DNA of 64,000 nt, from contig OX393567.1 in the NCBI GenBank assembly GCA_947652115.1, positions 932,041-996,040 of the forward strand. Reading direction: 5' to 3'. The first letter of the stretch is position 1. Each line of letters opens with the position of its first letter. Position numbers and translations under genes: made by a program. Below the pieces are notes generated by a model. That model searched no databases, had not been told where the DNA came from, and saw nothing but the letters and a program-made list of their open reading frames with translations. The DNA comes from Blastomussa wellsi. Its lineage: Eukaryota > Cnidaria > Anthozoa > Scleractinia > Plerogyridae. Positions 48,655 to 58,514 of the stretch are shown in pieces.

Positions 48655-49146
48655 AGAAAAGAAATCTATCATGATGTATAAGACTTTACATGGGATGACA
48701 CCAGAATATTTACGATCAAAATTCGTTTATCGCGACAACGCGAGTGCTTATCGCTTGAGGAATACCGAAAACAAACTAGTTCTTCCACAACCTCGCACTG
48801 ATTACCTGAAGAGAAGTTTTTCATACAGTGGAGCTCAGTTGTGGAACAACAGTACTTACCCACAGAATTAAGACAAGCGACTTCCTTAAGCGAGTTTAAG
48901 ACAAAACTGAGTCGCCACAGTTTTAAGTAAATTTTTATTATAATTCTTAAGCGAAATTTTTAAGTGTATTTTTTTGAACACGGCCTCCATGAAAAGCAGT
49001 ATTTATTCTTTTGTATTTTACACCTTTTTTGTAGCTAGGAAGATAGGTAGTTAGTTGATTACCATAAATACTTCTAAATAAGCTGATGGAAATACCGTGT
49101 ATAAATAAAGTTATATTATCTTATCTTATCTTATCTTATCTTATCT
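48655..49146 (+). mobile_element. L2/CR1-like LINE 3' fragment with (TTATC)n tail
   Basis: Translation gives IMMYKTLHGMTPEYLRSKF, NTENKLVLPQPRTDYLKRSF, GAQLWNN and (in a shifted frame) ELRQATSLSEFKTKLSRHSF, the standard end of L2/CR1-like reverse transcriptases, then a 3' UTR and a (TTATC)n tail at 49116-49146. The frame is broken once near 48865. Confidence 0.75.
49116..49146. repeat. (TTATC)n microsatellite
   Basis: About six units; it forms the 3' tail of the LINE fragment. Confidence 0.9.
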
Positions 49147-49149
49147 TTA

Positions 49150-49215
49150 TAGCCTGCGTGCAGCTGTCTATTTTTCCTAAAGCTGAAAAATAGACGGCTG
49201 CACACAGGCTGGTTT
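49150..49215. repeat. Short hairpin
   Basis: AGCCTGCGTGCAGCTGTCTA and TTTTTC pair with GAAAAATAGACGGCTGCACACAGGCT. It shares the GCCTGCGTGCAGC start with sequence at 26685. Confidence 0.7.
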
Positions 49216-49602
49216 CTTTATTGTATATAAATGTAGTGTCAAATTACACCGTTTTGTTGTGTTACCCTGCTTGCAAATATTGATAACCTTCCATTGACAG
49301 AATCAAAACTAAAACCCTGGGCCGGCTTTACACAAGTATTTAGGCCAGAGTCTTGGCAAGGGGCACTGTACCTGAAAAGGGAGACTGTTGGCAGTCTTCA
49401 AAACAATTTGGGTGTTGAGAACTCGGAAAAATATCCAGAATATCGATCGATCCACGCCTCGTGGCCGTCATGATGGAAAGATAAATCCGACAAAGGTTTA
49501 ACACATTACTGTCCCAGTCCGTCATGAATTATATTCTCCTCTTGGTATGCCTGGCAGTTTTATTCACTGCACTCTGACTCATCGTTTGTATTGGATGGCT
49601 AC

Positions 49603-49607
49603 GCTAC
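49603..49607. repeat. Target-site duplication GCTAC (left)
   Basis: Repeated at 54366-54370, immediately outside the LTRs. Confidence 0.88.
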
Positions 49608-49763
49608 TGTTTAGTGAGCGCTTTCAAATCACCACAACAGGCGCCATGATAAACTTCAAGCAAGCTAGCAGGCTGACGAGCTGCTCGCGTTTTTAATACC
49701 AAATATGGCAAAAGTGCCAATCACAACATTGCAAAGATCACTGAAGCGTGACTTATCGTAACA
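49608..49763 (-). repeat. 3' LTR of the gypsy element
   Basis: 156 bases; on the sense (minus) strand it begins TGTTACG and ends CTAAACA. Identical by eye to the 5' LTR. Confidence 0.92.
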
Positions 49764-49774
49764 TTTCCCTTCTC
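49764..49774 (-). other. Polypurine tract
   Basis: The sense strand reads GAGAAGGGAAA directly before the 3' LTR, the usual plus-strand primer position. Confidence 0.7.
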
Positions 49775-49904
49775 ATACAAAAGCAATAAGAGGAAATAAA
49801 AAAAATATAAATAAACTTAAGTTTGATGAACAAGGTTTTAAAACACAGTCTTAAAATGTTCAAATGTTCAAAGTCTCTTCAAACACGCAAGAACAAAACT
49901 AAAC

Positions 49905-52900
49905 TTAGGTCTTGACAAAGTCCTGGTATCGGGAGGGTGGTCTGATAACCCTTGTCCTGGTCCTTGTAACAGGTGCGACAGGTGCATTCTCTTGTGAACT
50001 GGTGGTACTGTGAGGTGAACTGGTGGTACTGTGAGGCTCAATGGGGGTTTGCTGAGAACCCGATGATGTAGAAGTAGAACTTGCAGTTCCAGGTGAGACT
50101 TGAACTGTTTCCTCAACAGCAGGTGAGGGTGGCACTGGATAGGACTTCGCAGACATTGCCGGTGGTGTAGGTTTCAGACTTTGTCGGTTCCTGCGAACTG
50201 TTTCTCTCGAGGTCCTGACCAAGTAAGAACGGTCAGATAACTTCTGCACACACGTTGCACTCTTCCATGGCTCTTTGCGCTCTGTAGGTGCAACTCTCAC
50301 TTCCTGTCCAACCTCTATTTCTGGTAGACGTTTGGCTGTGCGATCATGATAGTACTTGGCCTTCTGTTTCTTCTGTTTGATCTGGTCTTCAACTCCTTCT
50401 ACAACTTTAGGGTGGAGTAGGCTGGTTGCAGTTGGTAACAATGTTCGCGTTCTACGAGACATCAGCCTCTGAGCCGGGCTTGATCTCATGCCTTCTGTGG
50501 GGGTATTTCGATAGTCAAGAAGGGCTAACCAGGGATCTCTACCATCCTTGATAGCTTTCTTAAACAGATTCTTGGCTACCTTGACCGCTGACTCTGCCTT
50601 GCCATTAGATCTGGGATAGCGGGGAGAGGAAGTGACATGCTTGAACTCCCAGTCTGTAGCAAACTGTATAAACTCTCGGCTAACAATCTGTGAACCGTTG
50701 TCTGTCACAAGACAATCTGGGATTCCGTGGCGACTGAATTGTTCCTTCAAGAACCGGATAACTGAACAAGCTGAGGTGTCCTGCAGTTCACTGACTTCAA
50801 GAAAGTTAGAGTAATAGTCTACAAGGACTATATAGCTCTTGCCATGGAGACTGAAGAGATCAGCTGCTGCTCTGCTCCAGGGTCTGTCTGGGATTTCGTG
50901 TGTTTGTAGCGGCTGCTGAGGATTGCGGGCTTGGAAATCTGCACAAATCTGGCATCTAGCAACACTTTCTTTGATTTCATTGCTCATGCCTGGCCAAAAC
51001 ACAACATCTCTGGCTTTCCTCAGACAGGACTCTGCGCCAAGGTGACTGGAGTGAATTCTGGTTAGGATTTCTGGTCGTAACAGCTTGGGTACAATAACTC
51101 TGTGATTCTTGAAGAGCACTCCATTGTGGACAGAGATCTCATCTCGGTAGAGCCAATACTCTCTGATTGGAATGGGCACTTGTTCTCTTAGCTCTGGCCA
51201 TCCGGTGATGACTGTAGTCTTGAGTGTCATCAGAACAGAGTCTTGAGCTGTACATGTTTGGAGTTGGACTAATCTCTCGGGCGACAACTTGATAGCATCA
51301 AAGGGGCTCATGCTCTCTAGCTCTGTTGCAAACACTTGAAATTCATCAAGCTGCTTGTCTTCATTCTCCTGAACAAGTGGAGCTCTGGAGAGATGATCTG
51401 CCAAGTACATCAGGCTGCCTTTCTTGTAAATGACATCAAGATTGTAGCGCAACAGTCGTAACAGCATCCTTTGAAGGCGACATGGTGCTGCATGAATAGG
51501 CTTCTTGAAAATAGGCTGGAGTGGTTTGTGATCTGTTTCAACAACAATCTTGTCCTTACGGGCGAGATATTGATCAAAACGCTGACAACCGAAAACGATA
51601 GCTAGACATTCCTTTTCAATCTGGGCGTAATTGCGTTCGGTGCTTGACAGTGTACGTGACGCAAACGCAACAGGCTGACCACCTTGGAGTAGGGTAGCAC
51701 CAAGGCCATATTCACTAGCGTCGCACTGCAGAGTGACTTCAGCTTCTGGGTCATAAAACTTTAACACAGGGTGATCAGCAACTAACTGCTTGATGTCGGC
51801 GAATGCTGATTCATGCTGTCGTGACCACAGGAAAGGTACTTCTTTAGCTGTGAGCTCGCGCAATGGCTGAGTAACCTCTGCAAGCCGGGGTAGAAACTTG
51901 GACAAATAGTTCACGAAACCTAGAAGAGTCACTAGTTCCTTCTTGTTTGTTGGTCTAGGCATCTCGTTGACAGCTTGCACTTTGTCTGGGTCAGGTTTCA
52001 AACCTTGGTTTGTGATGACATGTCCCATGAATTTCACCTCTGGCTGTCTGAGCTTGATTTTGGACTTATTTAGCTTCAGGTTTGTTTCTCTTGCTCTTTG
52101 GAGAAGCTTGGTCAGGTTGCTGTCATGGTCTTCAATGGCTTCTTCTTGTGTCTCTCCATATCCCATGACTAGAACATCGTCACGCAAGACCACTACACCA
52201 GGAAGGTCGTCTAATTTCTCATGGAGCTTGCACTCGAACTCTTCTGGCGCTAGGCTGACTCCAAATGGCATTCTCAGGTACCGATATCGCCCGAAGGGGG
52301 TCCAGAATGCGGTTTTCATACTGCTTTCCTCATCAAGAGCGATCTGATAGAAGCCGTCTTTTGCATCCAGTGTTGAGAAGACCTTTGCCTTTGCTAGTCG
52401 AGGCAAGATTTCTTCCAATGTAGGCATCTGGTATTTGGGTCTCTTTAAAGCTTTGTTTAAGTCTCTGGGGTCTAAGCAGATTCTTATCTTGCCAGGTTTT
52501 GCTACTATGACCATGCTGCTTATCCATTCAGTAGGAGCAGTGACCTTCTTGATGATGCTTCTTCTTTCCAGATCCAGTAATTTCTCTTGCACCTCATCTC
52601 GTAGGGCGACAGGAACACGTCTTGGTGTGTGTTGTACTGGTTTCACTGTCTCATCAGTCACAAACGTGGAGTTGCCAATGTGACCTAATCCTTCAAAAAC
52701 ATCTTTGAACGTGTCTAAGATAGCATCTTTGGAGAGAGGTGGCTTAGATGTACTTTCCACAACATGGACATCTTGTGGAATGTTCAGGTTGAAATGCAAT
52801 AGGCCTAGCATTTCGCATGACTCAGCTGACAAGAGGGGTTTGTTTGGGCTTTCAACCACTTGAAACTTAAGGGTGTGGTAGCTATCATTGTGTTTCACTG

Positions 52901-54149
52901 TCAAACCGGTTTCTCCAATGGGCCGCATGATTGAGCCATCGTACATCTTGAGCTTGACTGAACTCTGTTCGACTTTGGGCTTCCCGTTCTGTAAGAGAAT
53001 TGAGAGGTCTCGATAGCTGATCACGTTACACGACGCCCCAGTGTCCAACTGACAAACCATGGGTTTCTTGTACTTAACATAATCTGCATCTTCTATGCAG
53101 AAAGTCAACTCGGTAAGAACTTGCTTGCCTTTGCCAGCTAAGGTTGACACCGTTTCCACTTGAAGCACAGAGAGATCATCCGAATCAGAGTCATCTTCGC
53201 CTAAGACAACATTCACTGAATTCGACCGTTTGGCGCTGCAGACTGACGCGAAATGATTGCTTTTATTACAGTTATGGCAAACCTGGCCAAACGCAGGACA
53301 GTCTCGTCTCTTACGGTGCATCTGATTGCCACAATACTTGCATGTTCCTTTCGAAGCTGTTTTGCCAGGGTCCCCTTTCAAGTCGTGTGGTTTCTTCTTC
53401 TGGCTCTGAGAATTCTTATTGAAGGGTTTCTTTGGCTTATTGTGTCGCGTTCGGCCCTTCAGTTTAAACTCGTGCAACTCTTCCACGCTGTTCTTCTTGT
53501 CTTCGTGTTCCAAGGATTTTAACTGCTGCTTGGTTACTTCGCTTGACTTGCACATTTCCAACGCTTTCTGCAACGATAATCCTTTTTGCCTGAGTAGCCG
53601 ACCTTTCAAATCCCTGTCTTTTACACCGATCACCAGCCTGTCACGAATTAATTCGTCGGTAAGCGCACCGAAATCACACGAAGAGGCCAGTTTTCGCAGG
53701 CGATTAACATAGGCGTCTACATTTTCATCTTGGCTTTGAACACAGGAGTTGAAAACATATCTTTCATAGACAACATTTCGCTGTGGCTTGAAATAAGCTT
53801 CCAGTGCTTCCAGACAGCCTTTCACGCTCTCTTGCTGCTCGGGCGTCAAGCTCAAATTTCTGTAAATTTGTAAGCATTCTTTACCCATAATCGATCGGAG
53901 CGAAGCTAGTCGGACTGGCATTTTCTGCTGTACAAGCTCTGTGGCAACTTCGTAGTCTTCCCACTGTTGTCTAAAGAATTCCCAGTTTGAAGCTACATCC
54001 CCTCTGCAAACCATAGTAGCGGGTACAGGAAAATTCGACGGCACGAATTGACGACCATGTGCTTGGTTTGACGAAACAACAACTCCAGCGGCTGCGTCCG
54101 CTTGACCCGGAGCGGGAGGAGGATCATCATTCGCTTCTGTATCTGACAT
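49905..54149 (-). CDS. Gag-Pol polyprotein of the Ty3/gypsy element
   Basis: 1414 residues in one frame, starting at an ATG 60 bases inside the 5' LTR. In order: Gag region (about 50-215); two zinc knuckles (C270/C273/H278/C284 and C291/C294/H299/C304); aspartic protease with DTGA at 369-372; reverse transcriptase with D595 and LRDD at 655-658; RNase H with D810 and D873; integrase with H1033/H1036/C1066/C1069 and D1097/D1150/E1186; then a low-complexity Ser/Thr/Pro C-terminus. The domain order RT-RNase H-integrase is that of Ty3/gypsy. There is no stop or frameshift between Gag and Pol, unlike many relatives. The RT motif has Leu-Arg before the two aspartates where Tyr-x is most common. Confidence 0.95.
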   Translation of the reverse strand: MSDTEANDDPPPAPGQADAAAGVVVSSNQAHGRQFVPSNFPVPATMVCRGDVASNWEFFRQQWEDYEVATELVQQKMPVRLASLRSIMGKECLQIYRNLSLTPEQQESVKGCLEALEAYFKPQRNVVYERYVFNSCVQSQDENVDAYVNRLRKLASSCDFGALTDELIRDRLVIGVKDRDLKGRLLRQKGLSLQKALEMCKSSEVTKQQLKSLEHEDKKNSVEELHEFKLKGRTRHNKPKKPFNKNSQSQKKKPHDLKGDPGKTASKGTCKYCGNQMHRKRRDCPAFGQVCHNCNKSNHFASVCSAKRSNSVNVVLGEDDSDSDDLSVLQVETVSTLAGKGKQVLTELTFCIEDADYVKYKKPMVCQLDTGASCNVISYRDLSILLQNGKPKVEQSSVKLKMYDGSIMRPIGETGLTVKHNDSYHTLKFQVVESPNKPLLSAESCEMLGLLHFNLNIPQDVHVVESTSKPPLSKDAILDTFKDVFEGLGHIGNSTFVTDETVKPVQHTPRRVPVALRDEVQEKLLDLERRSIIKKVTAPTEWISSMVIVAKPGKIRICLDPRDLNKALKRPKYQMPTLEEILPRLAKAKVFSTLDAKDGFYQIALDEESSMKTAFWTPFGRYRYLRMPFGVSLAPEEFECKLHEKLDDLPGVVVLRDDVLVMGYGETQEEAIEDHDSNLTKLLQRARETNLKLNKSKIKLRQPEVKFMGHVITNQGLKPDPDKVQAVNEMPRPTNKKELVTLLGFVNYLSKFLPRLAEVTQPLRELTAKEVPFLWSRQHESAFADIKQLVADHPVLKFYDPEAEVTLQCDASEYGLGATLLQGGQPVAFASRTLSSTERNYAQIEKECLAIVFGCQRFDQYLARKDKIVVETDHKPLQPIFKKPIHAAPCRLQRMLLRLLRYNLDVIYKKGSLMYLADHLSRAPLVQENEDKQLDEFQVFATELESMSPFDAIKLSPERLVQLQTCTAQDSVLMTLKTTVITGWPELREQVPIPIREYWLYRDEISVHNGVLFKNHRVIVPKLLRPEILTRIHSSHLGAESCLRKARDVVFWPGMSNEIKESVARCQICADFQARNPQQPLQTHEIPDRPWSRAAADLFSLHGKSYIVLVDYYSNFLEVSELQDTSACSVIRFLKEQFSRHGIPDCLVTDNGSQIVSREFIQFATDWEFKHVTSSPRYPRSNGKAESAVKVAKNLFKKAIKDGRDPWLALLDYRNTPTEGMRSSPAQRLMSRRTRTLLPTATSLLHPKVVEGVEDQIKQKKQKAKYYHDRTAKRLPEIEVGQEVRVAPTERKEPWKSATCVQKLSDRSYLVRTSRETVRRNRQSLKPTPPAMSAKSYPVPPSPAVEETVQVSPGTASSTSTSSGSQQTPIEPHSTTSSPHSTTSSQENAPVAPVTRTRTRVIRPPSRYQDFVKT

Positions 54150-54198
54150 GTTCTACACAGTCTGACAGTGTTTTTCTACAGCGATGGGTCCGCTTTTA

Positions 54199-54209
54199 TT
54201 CTGACACCA
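54199..54209 (-). other. Primer-binding site, tRNA-Leu-like
   Basis: The sense strand directly after the 5' LTR reads TGGTGTCAGAA. The first nine bases complement the 3' end (CTGACACCA) of animal tRNA-Leu. Confidence 0.6.
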
Positions 54210-54365
54210 TGTTTAGTGAGCGCTTTCAAATCACCACAACAGGCGCCATGATAAACTTCAAGCAAGCTAGCAGGCTGACGAGCTGCTCGCGTTTTTAATA
54301 CCAAATATGGCAAAAGTGCCAATCACAACATTGCAAAGATCACTGAAGCGTGACTTATCGTAACA
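54210..54365 (-). repeat. 5' LTR of the gypsy element
   Basis: 156 bases, identical by eye to 49608-49763; it lies upstream of Gag in the minus sense. Confidence 0.92.
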
Positions 54366-54370
54366 GCTAC
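54366..54370. repeat. Target-site duplication GCTAC (right)
   Basis: Partner of 49603-49607. Confidence 0.88.
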
Positions 54371-54622
54371 ATGGCGGTGCAGAAGCAAAGAGAACAAGCC
54401 GAAAATGAACTTGCTTCACGAAACACTGGAATAGTTGTGAGACAATTTTATGAGCCTGATGGAAGTCAACAAAATCCTGATCGTATGGACGACAGCCAGC
54501 TACTGCCTGACAGTAATTTTACAGCTTTCGGCGAACCTCTACCACCGGCCACCAAAGTATGAAGACGTTGTGAGGACTGCGACTGAACATTTTCCGTGAC
54601 ATGACAGTATTGTGCAACCAGT

Positions 54623-55405
54623 TAACAACAACAACAAATTTATTGGTATTCCCATATACAGATGGTATTACCTAAAATAACAAATAAAATTACAATAATA
54701 CTGATCACATTGGACTAAATACTGAAATTACAAGTTTCTCTTATATGCAATGATTCATATACAAAGTAACCTAGTTTCTTGCAAATGAAGAATCAACATT
54801 ATTAAACAAGAATATAGTTTTATCAGTATCGTTCAAAACATCGAATGACGGATATTTAAGTACAATGTCACTTGTTATTTGTTGCCTAATAGTTTTATAA
54901 CGATCACAATGAAATAAGAAATGGTTTTCGTTCTCAATTTGGTTAGAGCAACAGTGTTGACAAATCCTAAGAGATTCCGGTAATTTAGGTACACAGTGTC
55001 GTCCAGATTCGATTTTAAGACTATGACTGCCTGATCGTAGTTTAGCTATAGCTCGTCTATGCTTTTGGTTCTTTATTTGTTCTAAATAATCGGATTTGCT
55101 TACATCTGTTTTAAATATAGAATAGAAACATAACTTCTTATTAGAGCGAATCAACTCCAGTTGATGTCTTTTTAAATGGTTTGAGATGTGGTATTTTATT
55201 TTTTGTAAATTATTTTTAATAGTTAGCATATTATTACTTTGGATTGTATTGTTATGTGATTGTTTTTGAATGTCTATGTAATTATGAGTAATTTCATTAA
55301 TCGTTAACATGAAAGAGGATTTTGATTCATTTGCCAATTGATTGGAAATGGTTAAGCATTGTTTGGCAATACTGTTTTCTGGAAGAGATTCAAGGTGTGT
55401 CCAAA
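54623..55405 (-). mobile_element. LINE 3' fragment with ORF2 C-terminal zinc-binding motif
   Basis: The minus strand is open from about 55400 to 54771 and encodes LESLPENSIAKQCL, RRAIAKLRSGSHSLKIESGR and a C-x2-C...H-x4-C motif (CQHCCSNQIENENHFLFHC), typical of the zinc-binding end of some non-LTR reverse transcriptases. It ends in a GTT-type tail (54623-54637 on the plus strand: AAC repeats). 5'-truncated. It lies 25 bases after the broken PPxY gene. Confidence 0.7.
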
Positions 55406-56221
55406 TTTAATTATTCTTAATAAAATATTCAACTTTAAAGGACCACCAGTGGAAAGAGTGCACCACCAGTGGAAAGAGTACTCTGTACAAAAGTAGTAGA
55501 TATTTTATATCTAGTTATTTCTTGTTGTACAACTTCGAAAATGTTTGCCTGAGAACCATGATAAAAATTGTGAACAGTTGCCGAGTAGTTTTCAGGCGTT
55601 GCAATATATTCTTATTGCCGCAGAAGTTATGAACAGGCAGTGTTGCATTGGAATGTAGTTTAGTTTATGGTGAAGCTATAGATTTTTATTTGCTGGAGTT
55701 TATTTCATGTACTGCATGAAGGATAATGGGGGACGATCATTTTGCTCGGTAATGCATGATCATGCAATAGTTTTCGTCACGCGATCCCGCCAACAAGGAT
55801 GGAAGTGACAACATTATAAGAAAAACTTTTACTAGATTATGCTAGTCAGAACTGGAATATTTTCAAAGGGCGGTAAAACGAGAGCGCAGCATTTGTTTGT
55901 ACTAGTGGTGCAGATAGGAGCCGTGAAGATTAATAACAAAATTCTCTGGAAAAGAAAAAAATAACCCAGAATCGATATATTAAATCTGTTCACTTTATTA
56001 TGTAAACAGCAGTAAAATACCAGCAGGTGAGCTTTCACGCGAAAATATGTTCAGATGTGAAGATATCACTGTTGCTATGGTTATGTATAAATCGCTAGAT
56101 CATGATGCATGAAATTAGCTAGTTAAGAAGAAACATACAGATCCTTGAATTAACTACAGCAGTGCTCCCCTAAAGGTACCAGGCCCAAGTCAATTTTCAC
56201 CACTTAGATGCACCAATGTTC

Positions 56222-56497
56222 CAGTGCTACGTGAATTACCGTTGCCACTTGAGAAAGTTTTTGATTAAATTTTGACATCTTTTTGACAACTTTTTGCTAA
56301 CTTCAAAGCAAGCCAGCCAATCAGAACACGAGAATGTAAATTCCCAAGGGAGTGAATGTAATTTGACATCTCCGCCCTTGGAAATGCTCATGTTCTGATT
56401 AGCTAGCTTGCTTTGAAGTTAGTGAAAAGTTGTCAAACAGATGTCAAAATTTAATCAAAAACTTTCTCAAGTGGCAACGGTAAGGCGCGTAGCACTG
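56222..56497. mobile_element. Palindromic MITE
   Basis: CAGTGCTACGTGAATTACCG with TTGCCACTTGAGAAAGTTTT at the left is matched inverted by AAAACTTTCTCAAGTGGCAA and CGGTAAGGCGCGTAGCACTG at the right. The arms continue inward through ATTTTGACATCT and CTTCAAAGCAAGC. Confidence 0.82.
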
Positions 56498-57544
56498 TAA
56501 AATGGCAAATTAGCTGGTGTGACTATTTTCAAGTAAATAATTCAGAAATTATATAAAAGTTATTTGTGTAACAAATACATTTAGGCTTCCTAACTTTCTT
56601 CAGATGGATGACCTTAAAGGCTGGCCCGACAACTCTAGAGGCAGCCATTTTTACCCTAAGCAGTAGCAATCCACCAATTTTATGCCCTAAAAGGTACAAG
56701 CCTGTTACCCGCTAAAGGGACGACAAGCACCCCTGTCATTTTTATAGCCAGGGAAGCCCTCCCCAGGACACAACGCATTAATTTTAACATGCAATGGTGA
56801 AATAGGATCACCCCTCCCCAACCCCTTTTGCAACCTTCTTGCACTAATTCAAGGATAATTTTTTATGTATGCATGTATGTACATAAGCAATGTTTTTTTG
56901 AAGCAAGAAACATCCCCCCTACAGGACAATGTCAATATCTTTCTCTTTACACATTAAAAATTACAAAATAAACTTGCTGACTACTCTGGAACATGTTATG
57001 CCTGAGATCAGTGTCTAGCCTTTCACACAACTTATGGTTAAGATTCCTTAAATATAATTTACAGGTACAACTGCTTTATGCAAAAAAATTAGACATTGTC
57101 AAGCTACTTGACAAAGTTTTTGTTGATGTATTACTTTCCGAGAAGAGCTGACACAGTAAAATACACCCAGTGAGTAAACTAGCTAACAAGATTATTAGCA
57201 TAAAACTAAAAAATACACGATTGTCATTTAATTATCCTACTCTGATAGTCAACTCGGAAAGAATACTAAAACGGTATTAAAGTCACCCCATTCATGTGTG
57301 ACTAATGTGCTAATTCCCCCTGGAAAATGATGGGCATTTTTAAATATCACTGGCACAACTCATCTGAGCTCAGCAAGCTCAATCTTGGTGTAGGGGTCAA
57401 ACTACACCTTACTTTTCCTTATGGTGACTGAAAAAGCAGTTATTTGTTTGAAATTTAATTATTTTCTAAAACCCCAGATGTGCAGCAGCTATGTGCAACA
57501 AAAGCAGACTGCAGATTTTTTGTAAGTAAATGTCTTGTTACCAT

Positions 57545-57620
57545 TTAAGAAGGCTAACCCAAGTGTTTTTTAGGCCCACCAGATTGATATTTAGGCTAAC
57601 CAGAGTGCCCATCTGAAGGC
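57545..57620. repeat. Minisatellite-like units related to 22560-22885
   Basis: AGGCTAACCCAAGTGTT, TAGGCCCACCAGATTG and TAGGCTAACCAGAGTGCCC follow one another, close to the 22.6-22.9 kb unit TAGGCTAACCGGAGTGC. Confidence 0.5.
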
Positions 57621-57788
57621 CTGCAGTCTGCATTTGTTGCACACCCATCCGGAGGGGGGAAGATGTTCTCCTTGGAATTGATTATTACATATTGGATCCA
57701 ACAATTCCAAGCCTGTTCATATCCCCAACCCCCATTTGCTGGACACTTTATCACTTTTCCTTCCTCGGGGTATGAGGTAGGGCATTTG

Positions 57789-58514
57789 CTAAATTATATC
57801 ATTCCGAGGGTGGGGAACTGTCAGAATCTCATGTGAAGTCCTCATGGCCTCTTCGTAGCTTGGCGGAGGTGACTCAGCTTGACTGTTAGCATCTGCATAT
57901 GAAGGAGGCGCGTCTTGTGCGATGGCATCTGGAATTTGATCACTCAGCTCTTCGTTAGGGGCCTCAGGTTCTTGAACAATTGAGTTCATTTCTAACCTGA
58001 TAGCTTCTCCATTTTGCTGTCCATTTGTTCTTCTAGACATTCTATTCGTTGAGACGCTCGTTTGTGTTGTGTTCACGTTCACATTTCTATCACCCCTGCC
58101 TGAACGACGACTTTGTTTCAGAGCGCAACAGCAAATTAGAAATATGCAGGTTCCAAATATACCGACAATTATAGCGATCAGTGAGCCAATATTAAACTCA
58201 GAATCACTGGAGTCTTCATCTGAAGCACAATGCCCATTATCACATATATAACCGTGATGACAATCGGAACTGCGGGTGCATTCTGTCGTGCAGAGCTTTC
58301 GAAAAGTGTCGCATGTTTCTGGCGCGGAACAATCGTCGATTTTGAGACAGAAGCCATAACAATTCTTGTGATTGATGCAAAAACCTTCATCTGAATCTCT
58401 GACTCTACAGCAGCGATAGTCACGGTAGCATTCAACGTCATAATTACACGCTGAAGTCGAGTACAAGTTAAGAAAGCTGCAAAGAATCGGCAAAAGTACC
58501 ACAACCCCTTCCAT
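57789..58514 (-). CDS. Type I membrane protein with Cys-rich ectodomain and two C-terminal PPxY motifs
   Basis: 241 residues, single exon, ATG start. A signal peptide (about 1-22) is followed by an ectodomain with 14 cysteines (23-96) in short C-x(4-9)-C spacings, including a CC pair and C-x5-C-x4-C repeats reminiscent of small disulfide modules. Then come an acidic SDSE linker, a transmembrane helix (about 109-131) ending ICCCALK, and a tail with PPSY at 203-206 and 217-220. The last block, PPPSYEEAMRTS, matches the C-terminal blocks of the genes at 39172 and 47310. It is the only family member on the minus strand. The cysteine pattern suggests an extracellular ligand-binding or structural role; which one is unknown. 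Confidence 0.83.
   Translation of the reverse strand: MEGVVVLLPILCSFLNLYSTSACNYDVECYRDYRCCRVRDSDEGFCINHKNCYGFCLKIDDCSAPETCDTFRKLCTTECTRSSDCHHGYICDNGHCASDEDSSDSEFNIGSLIAIIVGIFGTCIFLICCCALKQSRRSGRGDRNVNVNTTQTSVSTNRMSRRTNGQQNGEAIRLEMNSIVQEPEAPNEELSDQIPDAIAQDAPPSYADANSQAESPPPSYEEAMRTSHEILTVPHPRNDII

Larger units (their letters stand above)
47766..49523. other. Intergenic stretch with LINE tail
   Basis: Besides the LINE fragment at 48655-49146 and the hairpin at 49150-49215, no gene is recognised. A 96-codon open frame at 48279-48569 has no supporting features. Confidence 0.45.
49608..54365 (-). mobile_element. Ty3/gypsy LTR retrotransposon, apparently complete
   Basis: Two 156-base direct repeats (49608-49763, 54210-54365), beginning TGTTTAG and ending CGTAACA as read on the plus strand, flank one long minus-strand Gag-Pol frame. 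Both LTR copies are identical by eye and the 5-base GCTAC duplication is intact, so insertion was recent. A primer-binding site and a polypurine tract lie where expected. No env-like frame is present. Confidence 0.93.
49524..54597 (+). pseudogene. Broken PPxY membrane-protein gene, split by the gypsy element
   Basis: The first part (49524-49607) starts with ATG and encodes a hydrophobic stretch, broken by an in-frame TGA inside the membrane helix. The second part (54371-54597) continues in frame directly after the retrotransposon and its duplicated GCTAC, with a tail like that of the gene at 47310. Near 54541-54555 the frame shifts just at the PPxY block; in the other frame KYEDVVRTATEHF follows and then TGA. 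Three lesions (stop, retrotransposon, frameshift) show it is dead. The neighbouring intact relative is at 47310. Confidence 0.72.
55406..57788. other. Intergenic stretch with a large MITE
   Basis: No gene recognised. A tandem pair GGACCACCAGTGGAAAGAGT / GCACCACCAGTGGAAAGAGT lies at about 55440-55480, a MITE at 56222-56497, and minisatellite-like units at 57545-57620. Confidence 0.45.
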
